DNA from: Trichoplax sp. H2
Taxonomy: Eukaryota > Placozoa > Uniplacotomia > Trichoplacea
Reading direction: 5' to 3'
NCBI GenBank assembly: GCA_003344405.1
Contig: NOWV01000002.1
Location: 62,001 to 126,000, forward strand
DNA length: 64,000 nt
The notes beneath the pieces were generated by a model. It did not search any database, was not told where the DNA came from, and saw only the letters and a program-made list of their open reading frames with translations. The position numbers and the translations under genes are program-made. Of this stretch, positions 27,051-39,017 are shown piece by piece (position 1 is the stretch's first letter; each line of letters starts with the position of its first letter).

Positions 27051-27382
27051 CCTGTTTCAGATGACGACAGGCCTGGCTTGTCCTTGACAAGGTTTACATT
27101 TAAAATTCTGCATGCAAAATTTCCCTTTAGCGATCAGTGGATAGAATTTTTCAAGAGAATAATTATAGCCGTCGGTAGAAATATCATGTACTTATACAGC
27201 ATTAATACTGTAATGCTATAATACTGCTAGGTCCCTGATTCAGATGACGACGGGCCTGGCTTGTCCTTGACAAGGTTTACATTCAAAATTCCGCATGCAA
27301 AATTTCCCAAGAGAATAATTACAGCCATCGGTAGAAATATCACGTACTTATACGGCATTAATACTGTAATGCTATAATACTA
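27051..27382. repeat. Two-copy tandem duplication, ~183-bp period
   Basis: Copy 1 (27051-27226) and copy 2 (27234-27382) share CAGATGACGAC, GGCCTGGCTTGTCCTTGACA, GCATGCAAAATTTCCC, AGAGAATAATTA and AATACTGTAATGCTATAATAC in the same order. Copy 2 lacks about 35 bases present in copy 1 (around 27128-27162) and differs at scattered positions. The duplication is therefore old enough to have diverged. No coding potential is evident. Confidence 0.85.
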
Positions 27383-27918
27383 AGAAAAGAAGCTAAATAG
27401 TCTTTCTAGCAGCTAGTCTAAAAATAAAACTAATACAGAAAATTCTCTCATCCACGGATCATTTAACGTTCAATTACATACAGTATATTCATTAATAGTC
27501 AAGGACTTGCAGATGTTAAGCTTGCAGCATCTCGAGGGGGTCTTGAACAGTTATTGTCAGCAACAGAATATTACTTTTTAATGAACTTATCATTAATTTG
27601 AGCTGTATATTTACGCGTATAATACATTGTATCACAAACAGTTGTATGTACACTACATCCATATCCATATACAATTTTACGGTTTTATCATAGCAGAGGA
27701 CAAAATATCAGTCCTTGGTTACCTATCGCCCTATGCATGATATTCCAAATATTGAGAATCAGGCGTACATCATTTACAATTCTCTATCGCTTGATCATTG
27801 ATTGACGCAGTTGTGCTAATCCATTCTACCCTTTTATAGCCTACGCTATACGTATACTAATATTTATACAATGCAAGACAGCGACAGTCTATGTCATTAA
27901 TTCACATGGCAAATACAG

Positions 27919-28904
27919 TTATTCCTCCAAGCCTTCATCATCAAATGATAGCAATTTTGTATTCTTGACGCTCTTCATGTCACTCTTTTTAGATTTTCCA
28001 TCCGAGCTAGCCGAACTTTTCGTCGAAAATTTACTATTATTTCGTTCATTCGAATTTTCACTGCTCTTAGCTCTCTTTTTGAATACGTGTTTAGTCCCGG
28101 ACACCTCGCTTGTAGATTCATGCTCTTCGTCTATTTAATTATATTACATTTTAAATAAACAATCATATTGAAGCTTGTAGAATATGTATTTCATTATTCA
28201 AGTATTGCTCTATAACTATCAATATCCATTGCATTTTTTTAATGCGATTGCAACACATTAAAGTTACCAAGTAGATAGTCGATTACTGACTACTATACTG
28301 TACTGTGCAGTGTACACTGTGCATATAATATAGCACGTTTCGAGCAGTCTAAATTTGGACAAGATAATAACTGAATTAGTAAACCGCAAATCAGAAGACT
28401 GTACTTTTTACAGTCCCTGGTAGAGCACTGCTGAACTGATTGGAATTGTTCACCTACATCACGGTTATCAGATACGCGCAGATGGTATAGATAGCTTCAA
28501 CTTCGAGTAGAGTAGACAAGTAATGGACGTAAAATAGCACCAATATCCCTATTGACTGTACCGTATTTCACTAACTTCAAGGTAATAGTTTCATATGATC
28601 GATTGTATTTGCGTCTATGATCAATATAATCTATAATCATACCGTCATGTTGCCTTTTTTGAGAAAGTTGCTCCTTAAATCGATCGGCTTCATCACAAGT
28701 TACTTCCTTAGGATCAAAGACGACAACAGGCTGTTCGTCTTCTCGATCAATTTCATCTTGTAAATCTTCCAAAGTTGGTATATTCTTTTTAGTATTTATG
28801 GTCGGTTCATCGACATAATTTACTTTGTCTTTAAACTTCTGTATGAATTTAGGCACTTGAGGTTTGATATAATTTACGTCGCTTCGACGACCACGACCAG
28901 CCAT
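27919..28904 (-). CDS. KIAA1143: KIAA1143 homologue, small acidic/basic protein
   Basis: Two exons on the minus strand, 28643-28904 and 27919-28130, joined in phase 1, encode 157 residues; human KIAA1143 has about 154. The N-terminus (MAGRGRRSDVNYIKPQVP, then FIQKFKDKVNYVDEPTINTK) follows the conserved 'VxYxxPxxPxFxxxFKxxVGYxxGPTVxTK' pattern. It is followed by the acidic EDEQPVVVFDPKEVT block and a Lys/Ser-rich tail ending NTKLLSFDDEGLEE, which matches the human SLLSFDNEDENE ending. The protein is predicted to be largely disordered and its molecular role is not established. The donor is GTATGA. The start codon lies inside a sequence that is repeated upstream (28902-29545). KIF15 lies downstream on the same strand, and importin-4 diverges on the other side. 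Confidence 0.9.
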
Positions 28905-29545
28905 TTGCGTATATGATATTGACAGGCCGATGATATTTTCCTGTGAGTAGACTGTCACTCCACTCCGACCCAGGCAGATGGACGTACGGATACCCATTTA
29001 CGTATATTGATTGATACTGACAGGCCGACGTTTTCCTGCGAGTAGACTGTTACTCAACTCCGACCCAGGCTGATGGACGTACGGACACCAACTCAACTAT
29101 ACTGTATCGTAGTTCCGTCGCTTCGACGACTACGACCAGCCATTTATGTACAGTATATTGGATTGATATTGACAGCCCTATGTTTTCCTGTGAGTAGACT
29201 GTCGCTCAACTCCGACCCAGGCAGATGGACGTGCGGACACCCATTTACGTATATTGATTGATATTGACAGGCCGATGTTTTCCTGCGAGTAGACTGTTAC
29301 TCAACTCCGACCCAGGCCGATGGACGTACGGACACCAACTCAACTATAGTTCCGTCGCTTCGACGACTACGACCAGCCATTTACGTACAGTATATTGGAT
29401 TGATATTGACAGGCCTATGTTTTCCTGTGAGTAGATTAACGTATATTGATTGATATTGACAGGCCGATGTTTTCCTGTGGGTAGACTGTCACAGTGTCAC
29501 TCAACCTCAACTTAACTTGACCCAGGCCGATGGACGTGCGGACAC
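28890..29545. repeat. Tandem repeats copying the KIAA1143 start region
   Basis: A ~95-100 bp unit (TTACGTATATTGATTGATAT, TGACAGGCCGATGTTTTCCT, GAGTAGACTGTYACTCAACT, CGACCCAGGCAGATGGACGT, CGGACACC) recurs at about 28902-28996, 28997-29090, 29140-29240, 29241-29335, 29375-29435 (truncated) and 29437-29550. A longer unit of about 240 bp also includes the bases encoding MAGRGRR on the minus strand, which reappear at about 29116-29142 and 29353-29378. The array lies between the divergent KIAA1143 and importin-4 starts. Confidence 0.88.
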
Positions 29546-29554
29546 CAACTCAAG

Positions 29555-29650
29555 TGTACAGTACACTTCAACAGTACATAGTATTGAACTGGTTGTACAA
29601 TGTACTGTACGCTTATACGGTGCTGTACTGTACAGTACAGTACACTGTAA
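29555..29650. repeat. TACTGTAC/GTACAGTA word cluster upstream of importin-4
   Basis: The words GTACAGTACACTTC, TGTACAATGTACTGTACG and GTGCTGTACTGTACAGTACA occur within 100 bases, ending about 150 bases before the importin-4 start codon. Because the word is self-complementary, both strands can form hairpins. Confidence 0.75.
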
Positions 29651-29801
29651 CCGTAGAGGTTATGACAGTATCGCAAACAGCCCTTGAGTATCATATCAAT
29701 CACAAGCTCACGTTGAGCTCCACGCTGTCTTATTACAGCTCCATCAATGCAATCAATGATTCCATACTGTACTGTTAATTGAGGCAGAATTGGATGCGAT
29801 C

Positions 29802-32800
29802 ATGGCCCAAAACGAAGCTGCTAAACTTGAAAATATACTTGGCAGGCTGTTAACACCGGATAATACAGTCATTCAACAGGTTTAAATTGATCTTAACATT
29901 TCGTTCATGATATCATGTTATAAAGAGACTAAATTTAGAAACGTTCTACAAACACAGTCGAGCACGGTATGCATGATTTTCATAGGAAAAAAACTTGTCA
30001 AATTTTAGGGCTAACAGTGAAAGTGAGTGAGTTGATCATTAGCTTTAAGCCTGATAGATGACAGTGTATAAAACTGCAATCGCTATAGTAAACCAATTCT
30101 ATTGAACGGGATACTCACCTAGGACTATAGAAATGAATTAAAATTTCAATTTGAATCGTTTATGCATGAATCGAAAATGAAGTACTTGTAATTTTAGATG
30201 CAGCCGACCCACCCATCATTGAATCTCCTCAATCAGCGATAGTCAACCCGTTGCTTAGCTGAATTGCCAATTTTTAGCTGTATACCCTAGTAACACTATA
30301 AAACGCAAATGGCACTGCAACACGAGCCATTAACCACTAGGTGTGCAGCTGTTACCATGGAACTAAGATCTGATTTGTTCACGTATACTGTACAATGGAT
30401 AAATATGGACGTAGATATACGTATGAACTAAAATTGATTACATCGAAGAGTGTACAATGTACATTTTTGAACCTGATATACCCAAGTTATGACAGTGAAG
30501 GCATTCATCCACTGTATTAAGTGCAGTCATAAATTAGCCATTTTTTCTTCATAGCCACTGTACTGACTGCATAGACACAGTACAGTAGGAGTAGCACAAA
30601 ATTAGAAACCAAATTTACAGTAACATAAGACCTTACACAATACAGCCGATCATTAATAGCTCTAGACGTATAATTAATTTAATCAATCATTTATATACAG
30701 TAAACTATGATGATGAATAATACGGTTCTGCAAGCTTTTGCTATTGATTGTACTGTAATTAGTTCGAGTCATCTTGTTGTAGAAGCTAATGCTAAGGATA
30801 TATTCACTGTAAGATACTAATTATGACCTTCTCAGATTAGTCAAGCAAGTAATAAAGAAATTTTCTAACGCATCTTGGGAAATTATTCTATCATACGAAT
30901 ACTCTATTCTTCTTAGGCTACCGCAGAATTGAAGGAAATCCTTAAATCTCCTGCCGTAATAGGACAACTTGCTTCTTTGTTAACCGTTTCCCAATTTCCA
31001 CAAGTGAGAAATGTTGCTTTTTTCTATCTTTTCATATCTTTACGAAGCAGGAAAACTGTACGATTCTTATCTTTTGACCAATCTTCTGTGACCCACTACA
31101 CATATATAAAAAATCATTAAATCTATTAGCTAATTTATATCTTATAAAGGTTCGACAGTATGCCGCTATCTTACTTAGACGAAAGATATCAAAGTTGTGG
31201 AATAAATTGGATTCTGATTCACGTTTCAGGTAATTTAAACCTAACATGCCCGAATATACCGACGTTAATCGTGCAACAAATTCTGTATGCCTCATCTATT
31301 AAATATAAATCATGCAGTAGACGTGAATGTACCTCTGAACTGGAGAACTTAATAAGCCATCACCAAAAATCATTAAAAAATATTTAACATTTTTGCAAGC
31401 AGAACTCTTATAATATGTTCGTCAATAATAATGGCAATATCATGTTACGTACATTTTGAGTAGCCTCTAAAATATCGCAATTTAAGATCAACGAACGCTA
31501 ACGTTAGAGTAAAGGTGTTTAGAACACTAGTAATTACCTTAATAGATATATGGCGGTATTACATGCTGTCAGTGAAACAATTGATTATACTAGCACACAT
31601 GTTCATATACTCATATAATGCATTAATACTTTTACAATACGTAGGATGAAGCAATTATGTTTACAAGCATTGACACAAGAATCAATGTAAGTCTGAAAAT
31701 GAAATAAATGTAACACTACTGTACTCATATGCTATCTCTAAACGTTGCTGTGTTGATTTAGTATTCCTAATATGAGATATTTACTGCTTGTAAGTAATAT
31801 ATAGACTGTAGACCATAATAAATTATATTATGGTATCAGGTACAATGAAATATCAAGCTCTGGCTAAAAATAGCTCAAGGGTTAATTAATTTTAATTAGT
31901 ACTTACCTTTATTCTCAAATATAGCAAAATCGTTCAACACTCTATCGCCGAAATTGTAAGTTTTTATCGATGATAATGAAATTTCTTCTTCTGCTGTACT
32001 ATAAACCTGTATGTTATCAATTACTCTATTTTACAAATGCCATGTATAAACATACACATTTGCACTATACCTAGATAAGCGTAATTGCAAAATACGACTT
32101 ACCTGAAGGAAATTGGAATGAGTTGATGATCCTTCTTAGTGAGTATACCAAAAGTCCCGATGGAAAGCTAGTAGAAGTAAGGAGTTATTCGACAGTTGAG
32201 ATAACAAAATTTCAGTAGTACATTGATTACTGCGATATTTAACAGTCTACTCTTGAATTTGTCACCTCCAATTAGATTGGAATGCACGTGTTAAAATCTA
32301 TTTCGTCTAATGGTGGAGAAACGGTAATCATAATTTTGAAGCAATATTAATCTTCATTATCATATGAGAATTAAATCATGTCATTAAATCCGGAGTTAAT
32401 TGAAAATAGCAAATTAACCCCCGTCACGTTGATTCTATTACAGCTAAAACCTTATTTGTCGTCACTATTTCCTTTATTTGGTGCTTGCCTAAGTAATACT
32501 GACAACGTCATTATAAGCTCATATGCTTTAGAGTAAGTCGAATACATTTATACTGGCATAGGTCTTCAGCTAATGTTTATCATAAGGCCTTGTATATAGT
32601 AATACCATATTCATTTTTTCAGAGTAATGACCAATATTATGGATTATTTAGGTCCTAATGATATTGTAAGTTTGGCTGCAGATATTTGTTCAGTACTCAA
32701 ACATAGTCATTATTAGTTAAGGATCACATATATGAACTACTATGGCAATATATCTATTCATGAGCTACAGTTATGTTCGACGTATGAAATTCTATTTAAT

Positions 32801-35800
32801 GAATAAGATATCTCTCTAGGCTATCATAAAACCTTTCATTCCCAAAGCCATAGATGTTATAAAGAAACTGTTAACAACTGATGAGGTACAGCACTATAAT
32901 TTTAATATACGGATGAAATTTTGCATGAACTAGCAGAATGATACTAAAATCTTAAATCCATTATCACATAGATCAGAGCTCAAGAAGCTATGGAATTCTT
33001 CGACCAAATAGCAGAGTCTAATATTAACTTGTTAAATTCCAATCTATTAGAAGTTATTCAATTTTGTCTTCAGGTAAAATCTAGATGGTATCCTTTATTG
33101 TCGGTTACTATTACGGTTAAAGTTATTATAAATTACTTTACATATTTCATAAGCGATAGAAATATAGATCTTATTGCCACTATATTAGTACGAATTACTT
33201 CCCCACTTTAGATTGCTCAAAATGATCAATTTGAAGACAGCACACGTTGCAAAGCCTTATCGTTTATAAGTTGGGTAACAACTCTTAAAAAGAAGGTACT
33301 GTTAGATATCTATTCATTCCTAAATGTTTCCATTCCTTCGATTAAAATAAGTTATTTTTAAATGTTTACAGTCGATGTTAAGATTAAACCTGGTTCCAAC
33401 GGTACTGGAAGTGATATTTCCTATATTGTCATCTTCTGCTTCGAGCGATGACACTGATATGGATGATGATGAAAGTGAAAACTCTGTTGTAACGAATGCT
33501 GGACAGGTATATTAATAGTAGCAAACAAGATCCATTACTATGCTACCTTGAATTTCTTATCAAAATACGCGCTTTGCAATCGATAACTACGAAATTTATG
33601 TTTTTATTTGTTACTCACTAGCTTATTGACGTCTTTGCCCTACATCTACCGCCTGAAACGTTCTTCTCTTTCTTAGTAAGTAGCATCTTATCGCTAAATT
33701 CATAAATTGATATAAAATAGATAAATATACGAGAATATTTACGGTGTACATACAGGCTTATCAGAATCTCTACATTTTTTCAGTTTCCTTATATTGATCG
33801 ATACTTCAATAGCCAGGAACCTTTAAAAGTGAAAGCCGCACTTGTTTCTATCGCTGTCGTGGCTGAAGGCTGCAGTGAATATATACGATTCAAGTAAAGG
33901 CTATATATTCATATGTACCCATTCTTGTTTTAATAATCTTTATCACCATATGCTATTAATGTACATTATTTGTATTTTTTATGCCGTAAAAACAACTACT
34001 GTAGATTGTTAGATAGAATGGTTATGTGCATTGGGAAAGGTAAGAATATAAGACTTATATAAATGGTTAATCAATTACCTTATCCTTAAGGTTTACAATA
34101 TTATCAAATTTTAGGTATAGAAAGCCATCATGAGATCGTACAGAACGCTGCATTGTATGCTTTGGGACAATTTGCTATGTATTTACAGGTAAAGTTACCT
34201 AATCAAATCTCTAGTAGCATTCTAATCGTCATAAAAAAATTTCTATTTTTCAATTATTTTTGCAGCCCGATGTAAATAAATATGCACCAAATATACTGCC
34301 ACTACTATTCAATCATTTGGGGAATCTAGTTAAGAAAGCCACTGCTAACAAAACTTTCGCAATCTCACGTGCCTACTATGCGCTTGAACAATTCTGTGAA
34401 CATTTAGGTAAGTAATTGTGGTAATTGTCATGCATACTTAATGAAGAAGTTGATCTAAACAAAATTATTTCCATTAACAGATGCCGATATTAATCCATAT
34501 CTTCAGTCCCTTCTAGAAATGCTTTTAGCGACTTTGAATAATACACAGGTAAACTCACACAATCATACTACAGTAGATCAAGTTCTGAGTTCTGAAATAC
34601 AGGACTGCGAAATACCTCAATGATAGATCAGAAGCGATTTCACATACATCATATAAAACTATAATAATTCTAATAAGAATATACTTTTCTTGATTACATT
34701 ATCGATTTAGATTTCGTTTATTAAAGAATTAGCCATAAGTGCTCTCGGCGCTACAGGTTTTCTACTTAGCTTTTATCTTGAACGAATCATTCATAATACT
34801 AGATTACATGTATTGTACGAATTTGACTGTTACGGAATATTTAAACAATTAAAAAACTTCTCTAAATGTACTTTTTTTTCTCAGTTAATGCTGCCAAAGA
34901 TGCAATTAGACCGTATTTTCAGGGCATTGTGGACATTTTAAAAGTTAGCTAACTGTTACTCTCTTCCTTACGTTATACTTAGTTGCTTATGTATAAATTT
35001 GACCTTCTCATATTTAGCCTTATATCATATTGCACGTGGCCGATTCCGGAGAATGTTTTGACTTAAGACTTCAGGCCATTGGTACGAATACTACTCAACA
35101 AATATTGCTTTAATAAAATCTAATTTGTTCTCTTATAGATGATTTACCAAAAAGCTTATTTTATCGCATTGATTCATTGTAGTAAATGTTTCTATCATAT
35201 GATTGTGTGTTATAAGATACCCTTGGGTGCCTAATTCGGTGCACCAATGAAGAAATTTTGGGCAGCTTTGCCGAAGAGTGTGTCCAATTAGGCCTGGTTA
35301 GATTTTTTTAACTAATAATGCAGTACTACACCGTAATGTATATATGGTCATTCTTACTAATTCTTACCCATAGAATCTTATTAATGAAGTTGATGATCCT
35401 GATTTAAGGCGGTGCATGTAAGCTATGCTTAGTACTCTTTACAGTAAATGTTCATATTCGTCTACCTGATGAGTAATGTCATCTTAACATTTCCGCCTTA
35501 GATACTCACTCATAGCAGCGATCTCAAATCCCACTCCAAATGTTATTCGGAAATACATAAATACAATTGCTATGCGTATGATCTCAAGCATTCAATCACG
35601 CGATGGACTCTTGGTATCTCACTACCAGTACACAATTCTTGATAGTAAAATTTTAATTTAGCTAACATATTCTCAATTGGTTAGATTCCAACTGGTATTG
35701 GAGACGGTCCATTGTCTGGTCTTATAGACTTCGAAGATAACGGTAGTGATGATGACGATGATGATAAGTAAGTAAATAACTTCTGTAAAAGGTATTGGGT

Positions 35801-38600
35801 CTATAGTAATCTTATCTAATTATATTAAATAGGTATTGCGAGGTTTCTAATGCGTTTCTCGCTGAGAAAGAAGATGCGTGCAATTCGATAAGTGAAATTG
35901 CAAAAAACATAGGGTAAGAAGTAATTCTGTATAGCAATTCTATATAGACTTTTATATAGTGTACACCTCACCCTGCATCCCTACAAAAAGTTGACATAGA
36001 TAATAGCAGCTATTTGAATCTTCCTTGGAGTACACGATACTATTACCAATTGAAAAACTGCCACATGATGAATTGATTGATCTATGTCTTTAAATCAGTT
36101 ACGGGGGATTGTTCGTAATATGCTAAATTGCATGATTTGCACAGAGAGTACTTTTTCGAGCTAGCTTTGTTCCCTTTTACACTGTTTTAGAAATATCAAA
36201 AGATTAACATAGTGATATCTAAATTAATCGTAACATTTTATGCTATATGGACTAAGCTACATCTTGCCAATCTTAATTAAATCACTCGATGTTACTAATT
36301 TCAAATAACTGATATTTTTCTAATGACGGACTATTGTCAATGCTATTACAATTTACAGTAATAGCTTCCTCCCCTATCTTGACGAATCATTAATTGAAGT
36401 TAACAAGTTGATAACGGTAGGTCTAAGCTATCTATTATACTCTTATAAATGCAGGACCAAACATTGGCAAACTTGACGATTAGCATCATCTAATGTATTA
36501 TTCACTTAAAAATAATAGTCTGAATGGGAAAATATCCGAAAAGCTGCAGTATCATGTTTAGCCACACTTTGCCGCCTTCTGTATGCCTGTCACCTACAAT
36601 TTAAGAGTGGAAGTGCACCAAGTAAGACTGTACATCAGATAACAAATTTTATCCTAAGATTTGGCATCCGTAACACCAAAATTTAATCTGAATTTTACTT
36701 ACTACAGCGGTTTTTAAGGCGTTGGAGAATTTACTAAACACCGTAATGCAGATAATTGGAGAAGATCCAGATCGAATAGTGGTGATAGCTGCCTTGGCTG
36801 CTGCTGAAGAAATCATGCGTGATTTACGGGAAGACTTTGTAAACCAATGCCCAGAGTTATTTCCTGGATTTATCAGAATAGTAGCAAGAGTCTTAAACAA
36901 TGGTGTTAGTGAATAATTTTTGGAGAATTCTCTTAGATTATTTTCACGTATAAATTGCTGCTATTGTTCAAAATATTTCGTATACGCATAATAATAATAA
37001 AAAAAAATTATTATTAATGTGAATATTATTGATTTATAATTGATTTCGTTACAGGTTGCTTGTCAAGATAATAGCGATAATGGAGATGCAGAAGAAATTG
37101 ATGAAGGCATTGTAAGCGAAAGCGTTAAGCAGTAGTAATGCGTACTACTTGTGTCATAAGAACTCTTTTGATCCGGAAAAAAATTCCACTAAATATATCT
37201 TGCGTTTTGTGTTTTACATTTATATTAGGCGGAGTACGATGGATTGGTGGTAGAACACGCTGGTAATCTATTGCCAATAATTATAAATTTAGTGGGCGGA
37301 GAAAATTTTGCCCCTTCATTTGGTGAAATTTTGTCCTTACTAGTAAAAAGAAATGTAAGCTCAATACTGATGCAGCAATATTTTTAAGAGTTTGCAGTAA
37401 CTCTTATTTATATTTTTGTATATTATATATCAACTGTTTGATAGCGTCCATCCTCTTCAGTATCGGAGCGTTCATTTGTTATAGGAACCTTAGCTGAGGT
37501 TGGTTAATCGATTTTCCATTATTGTAGTTAATATATTAAAGGCTAGCATGATATCAACGTTAATATCAATACCACAATTGTGGAGTAGATGAGTGCTTCA
37601 ATGAGGTCTGCAATAAAACCGTTCGTGAAAGATTTATATCCACTCTTTTTGTCATCAACTGATGACGAAGACGATGATGTTTGCAATAATGCAATTTATG
37701 GATTAGGTTTACTAGCGCAGCATGGTGATCAAGTTATGTACGGGTAGGTTATTATTGTTTTGTTTACCTTCGCCGACTATTGTAAAATAGTCGCAATTAT
37801 CCAACTCTAATGTATAATTGTCCCTTTAATATAGAAACTACATGGATATTTTACAAGCATTATTTCGCGCAGCACCTAAACGAGGCAATAGATGCCGCCA
37901 ACTATTGGATAATATATGTGCTTGTGTTTCCAGACTAATTATAGCAAATGATACACTTGTGCCTATAGATAATGTAAGTTTGCTGTAATTGCTATTCAGC
38001 CATCGTTAACGAGAAGTAGTTAAGCTTAATAATCATAATGTTATTATAATAAAACAATATCTGCTATCTGAATAGGTATTCCCACAAGTTGTATCTAATT
38101 TACCACTAGTAGTGGACAAGGAGGAAAACAAAGTAGTTTTTACAAGTATCCTCAAATTACTAAATGCTGGACATGCTCAGGTATATTCATAACGAATTGT
38201 GAATTTTAGTGCAAATTTTTCTTTTGTCATAAAGGAATATAGGCTTTAATATAATCCGAAATAATTTTTATTACTTATCGGTTAAGGTATTTAGCCATAT
38301 GGACCGTTTAATAGTCATCTTCGCTACGGTATTATCTGACAGCGAAGTCGATGAGGGTAAATAATTGAAAAAATATTATAGTGTTGCTTGTGTTAACGAT
38401 GATTGTGCAGTACTGACTGCAGGAAATGTACTAATTCATATCGTATCTCATTCATGCTATTAGATACTGTCACTATTATCCATCATATTGTAGCTAATGT
38501 GCGTCAGCGCTTTCCTGCCGAGTTTGATAAAGTCGTTGCAACGATGAATGCATCTCAGAAAGCTGCTATGCTAGCTGTTTTTGAAGGAAAATCCAGCTGA
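29802..38600 (+). CDS. IPO4: Importin-4, importin-beta family nuclear transport receptor
   Basis: About two dozen plus-strand exons. The first Met in frame (29802, MAQNEAAKLENILGRLLTPD) follows an in-frame stop at 29757 and fits the importin N-terminus. The second exon (about 30919-31002) and third (from 31150, VRQYAAILLRRKISKLW) form the Ran-binding N-terminal HEAT region. Later matches to IPO4 include HLPPETFF (33640s), NAALYALGQF (34146-34180), VDDPDLRR (35390s), an acidic DNGSDDDDDDK stretch (about 35737-35768), NAFLAEKEDACNS (35850s), EYDGLVVEHAGNLLP (37233-37275), ERSFVIGTLAE (37467-37495), DEDDDVCNNAIYGLGLLAQHG (37665-37728) and a C-terminus ending FEGKSS. IPO4 carries ribosomal proteins and histone H3/H4 cargo into the nucleus in a Ran-GTP-dependent way. 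The gene appears complete; some junctions are approximate. A consensus AATAAA follows 144 bases after the stop. Confidence 0.93.
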
Positions 38601-38744
38601 TTACAGAAGCAACTGTTTTTTCTAACCTAAATAATCGTACTGCGCAAAGCGTGTAAAAATCTTTCTTATTACTGCTTTGAGTCATTAGGCCCATATTTGC
38701 ATAATAATTATTTAACTAAGTCAAATTATTACTGTACTCTACAA

Positions 38745-38750
38745 TTCAAT
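38745..38750 (+). terminator. Polyadenylation signal AATAAA for importin-4
   Basis: This is the first consensus AATAAA after the importin-4 stop, 144 bases downstream, in an AT-rich 3' flank. The position is typical for a short 3' UTR. Confidence 0.55.
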
Positions 38751-38991
38751 AAAGACTACAATAATTTACTACTCATTATAGATTTATCATCGTAGAAAAT
38801 TTCTCATTATTCCAATCATGATATAGACAATGACCGAATGGCTACAAAAAATAGTTTCTTTGACTGTTAAAGGTTAACTTTTCTATCATAACTTAGTCAT
38901 TATTGATCTACATTATATCTAGTCTTTTTCTAATGGAGTCATACAGAAGGTGTCGTCATTACGTACGTATTGATAGATGCGAATATGCTGT

Positions 38992-39017
38992 CATATACAT
39001 ATACATATACATATACA
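38992..39017. repeat. CATATA hexamer microsatellite
   Basis: About four uninterrupted copies of a CATATA/ATACAT hexamer in intergenic DNA. Confidence 0.85.

Larger units (their letters stand above)
26072..27918. other. Spacer between KIF15 and KIAA1143 homologues
   Basis: This is the probable KIF15 promoter side plus the KIAA1143 3' side. It contains TACTGTAC-type clusters (26165-26190, 26700-26715, 26930-27045) and a tandem duplication at 27051-27382. No exon similar to a known protein was found. Confidence 0.5.
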
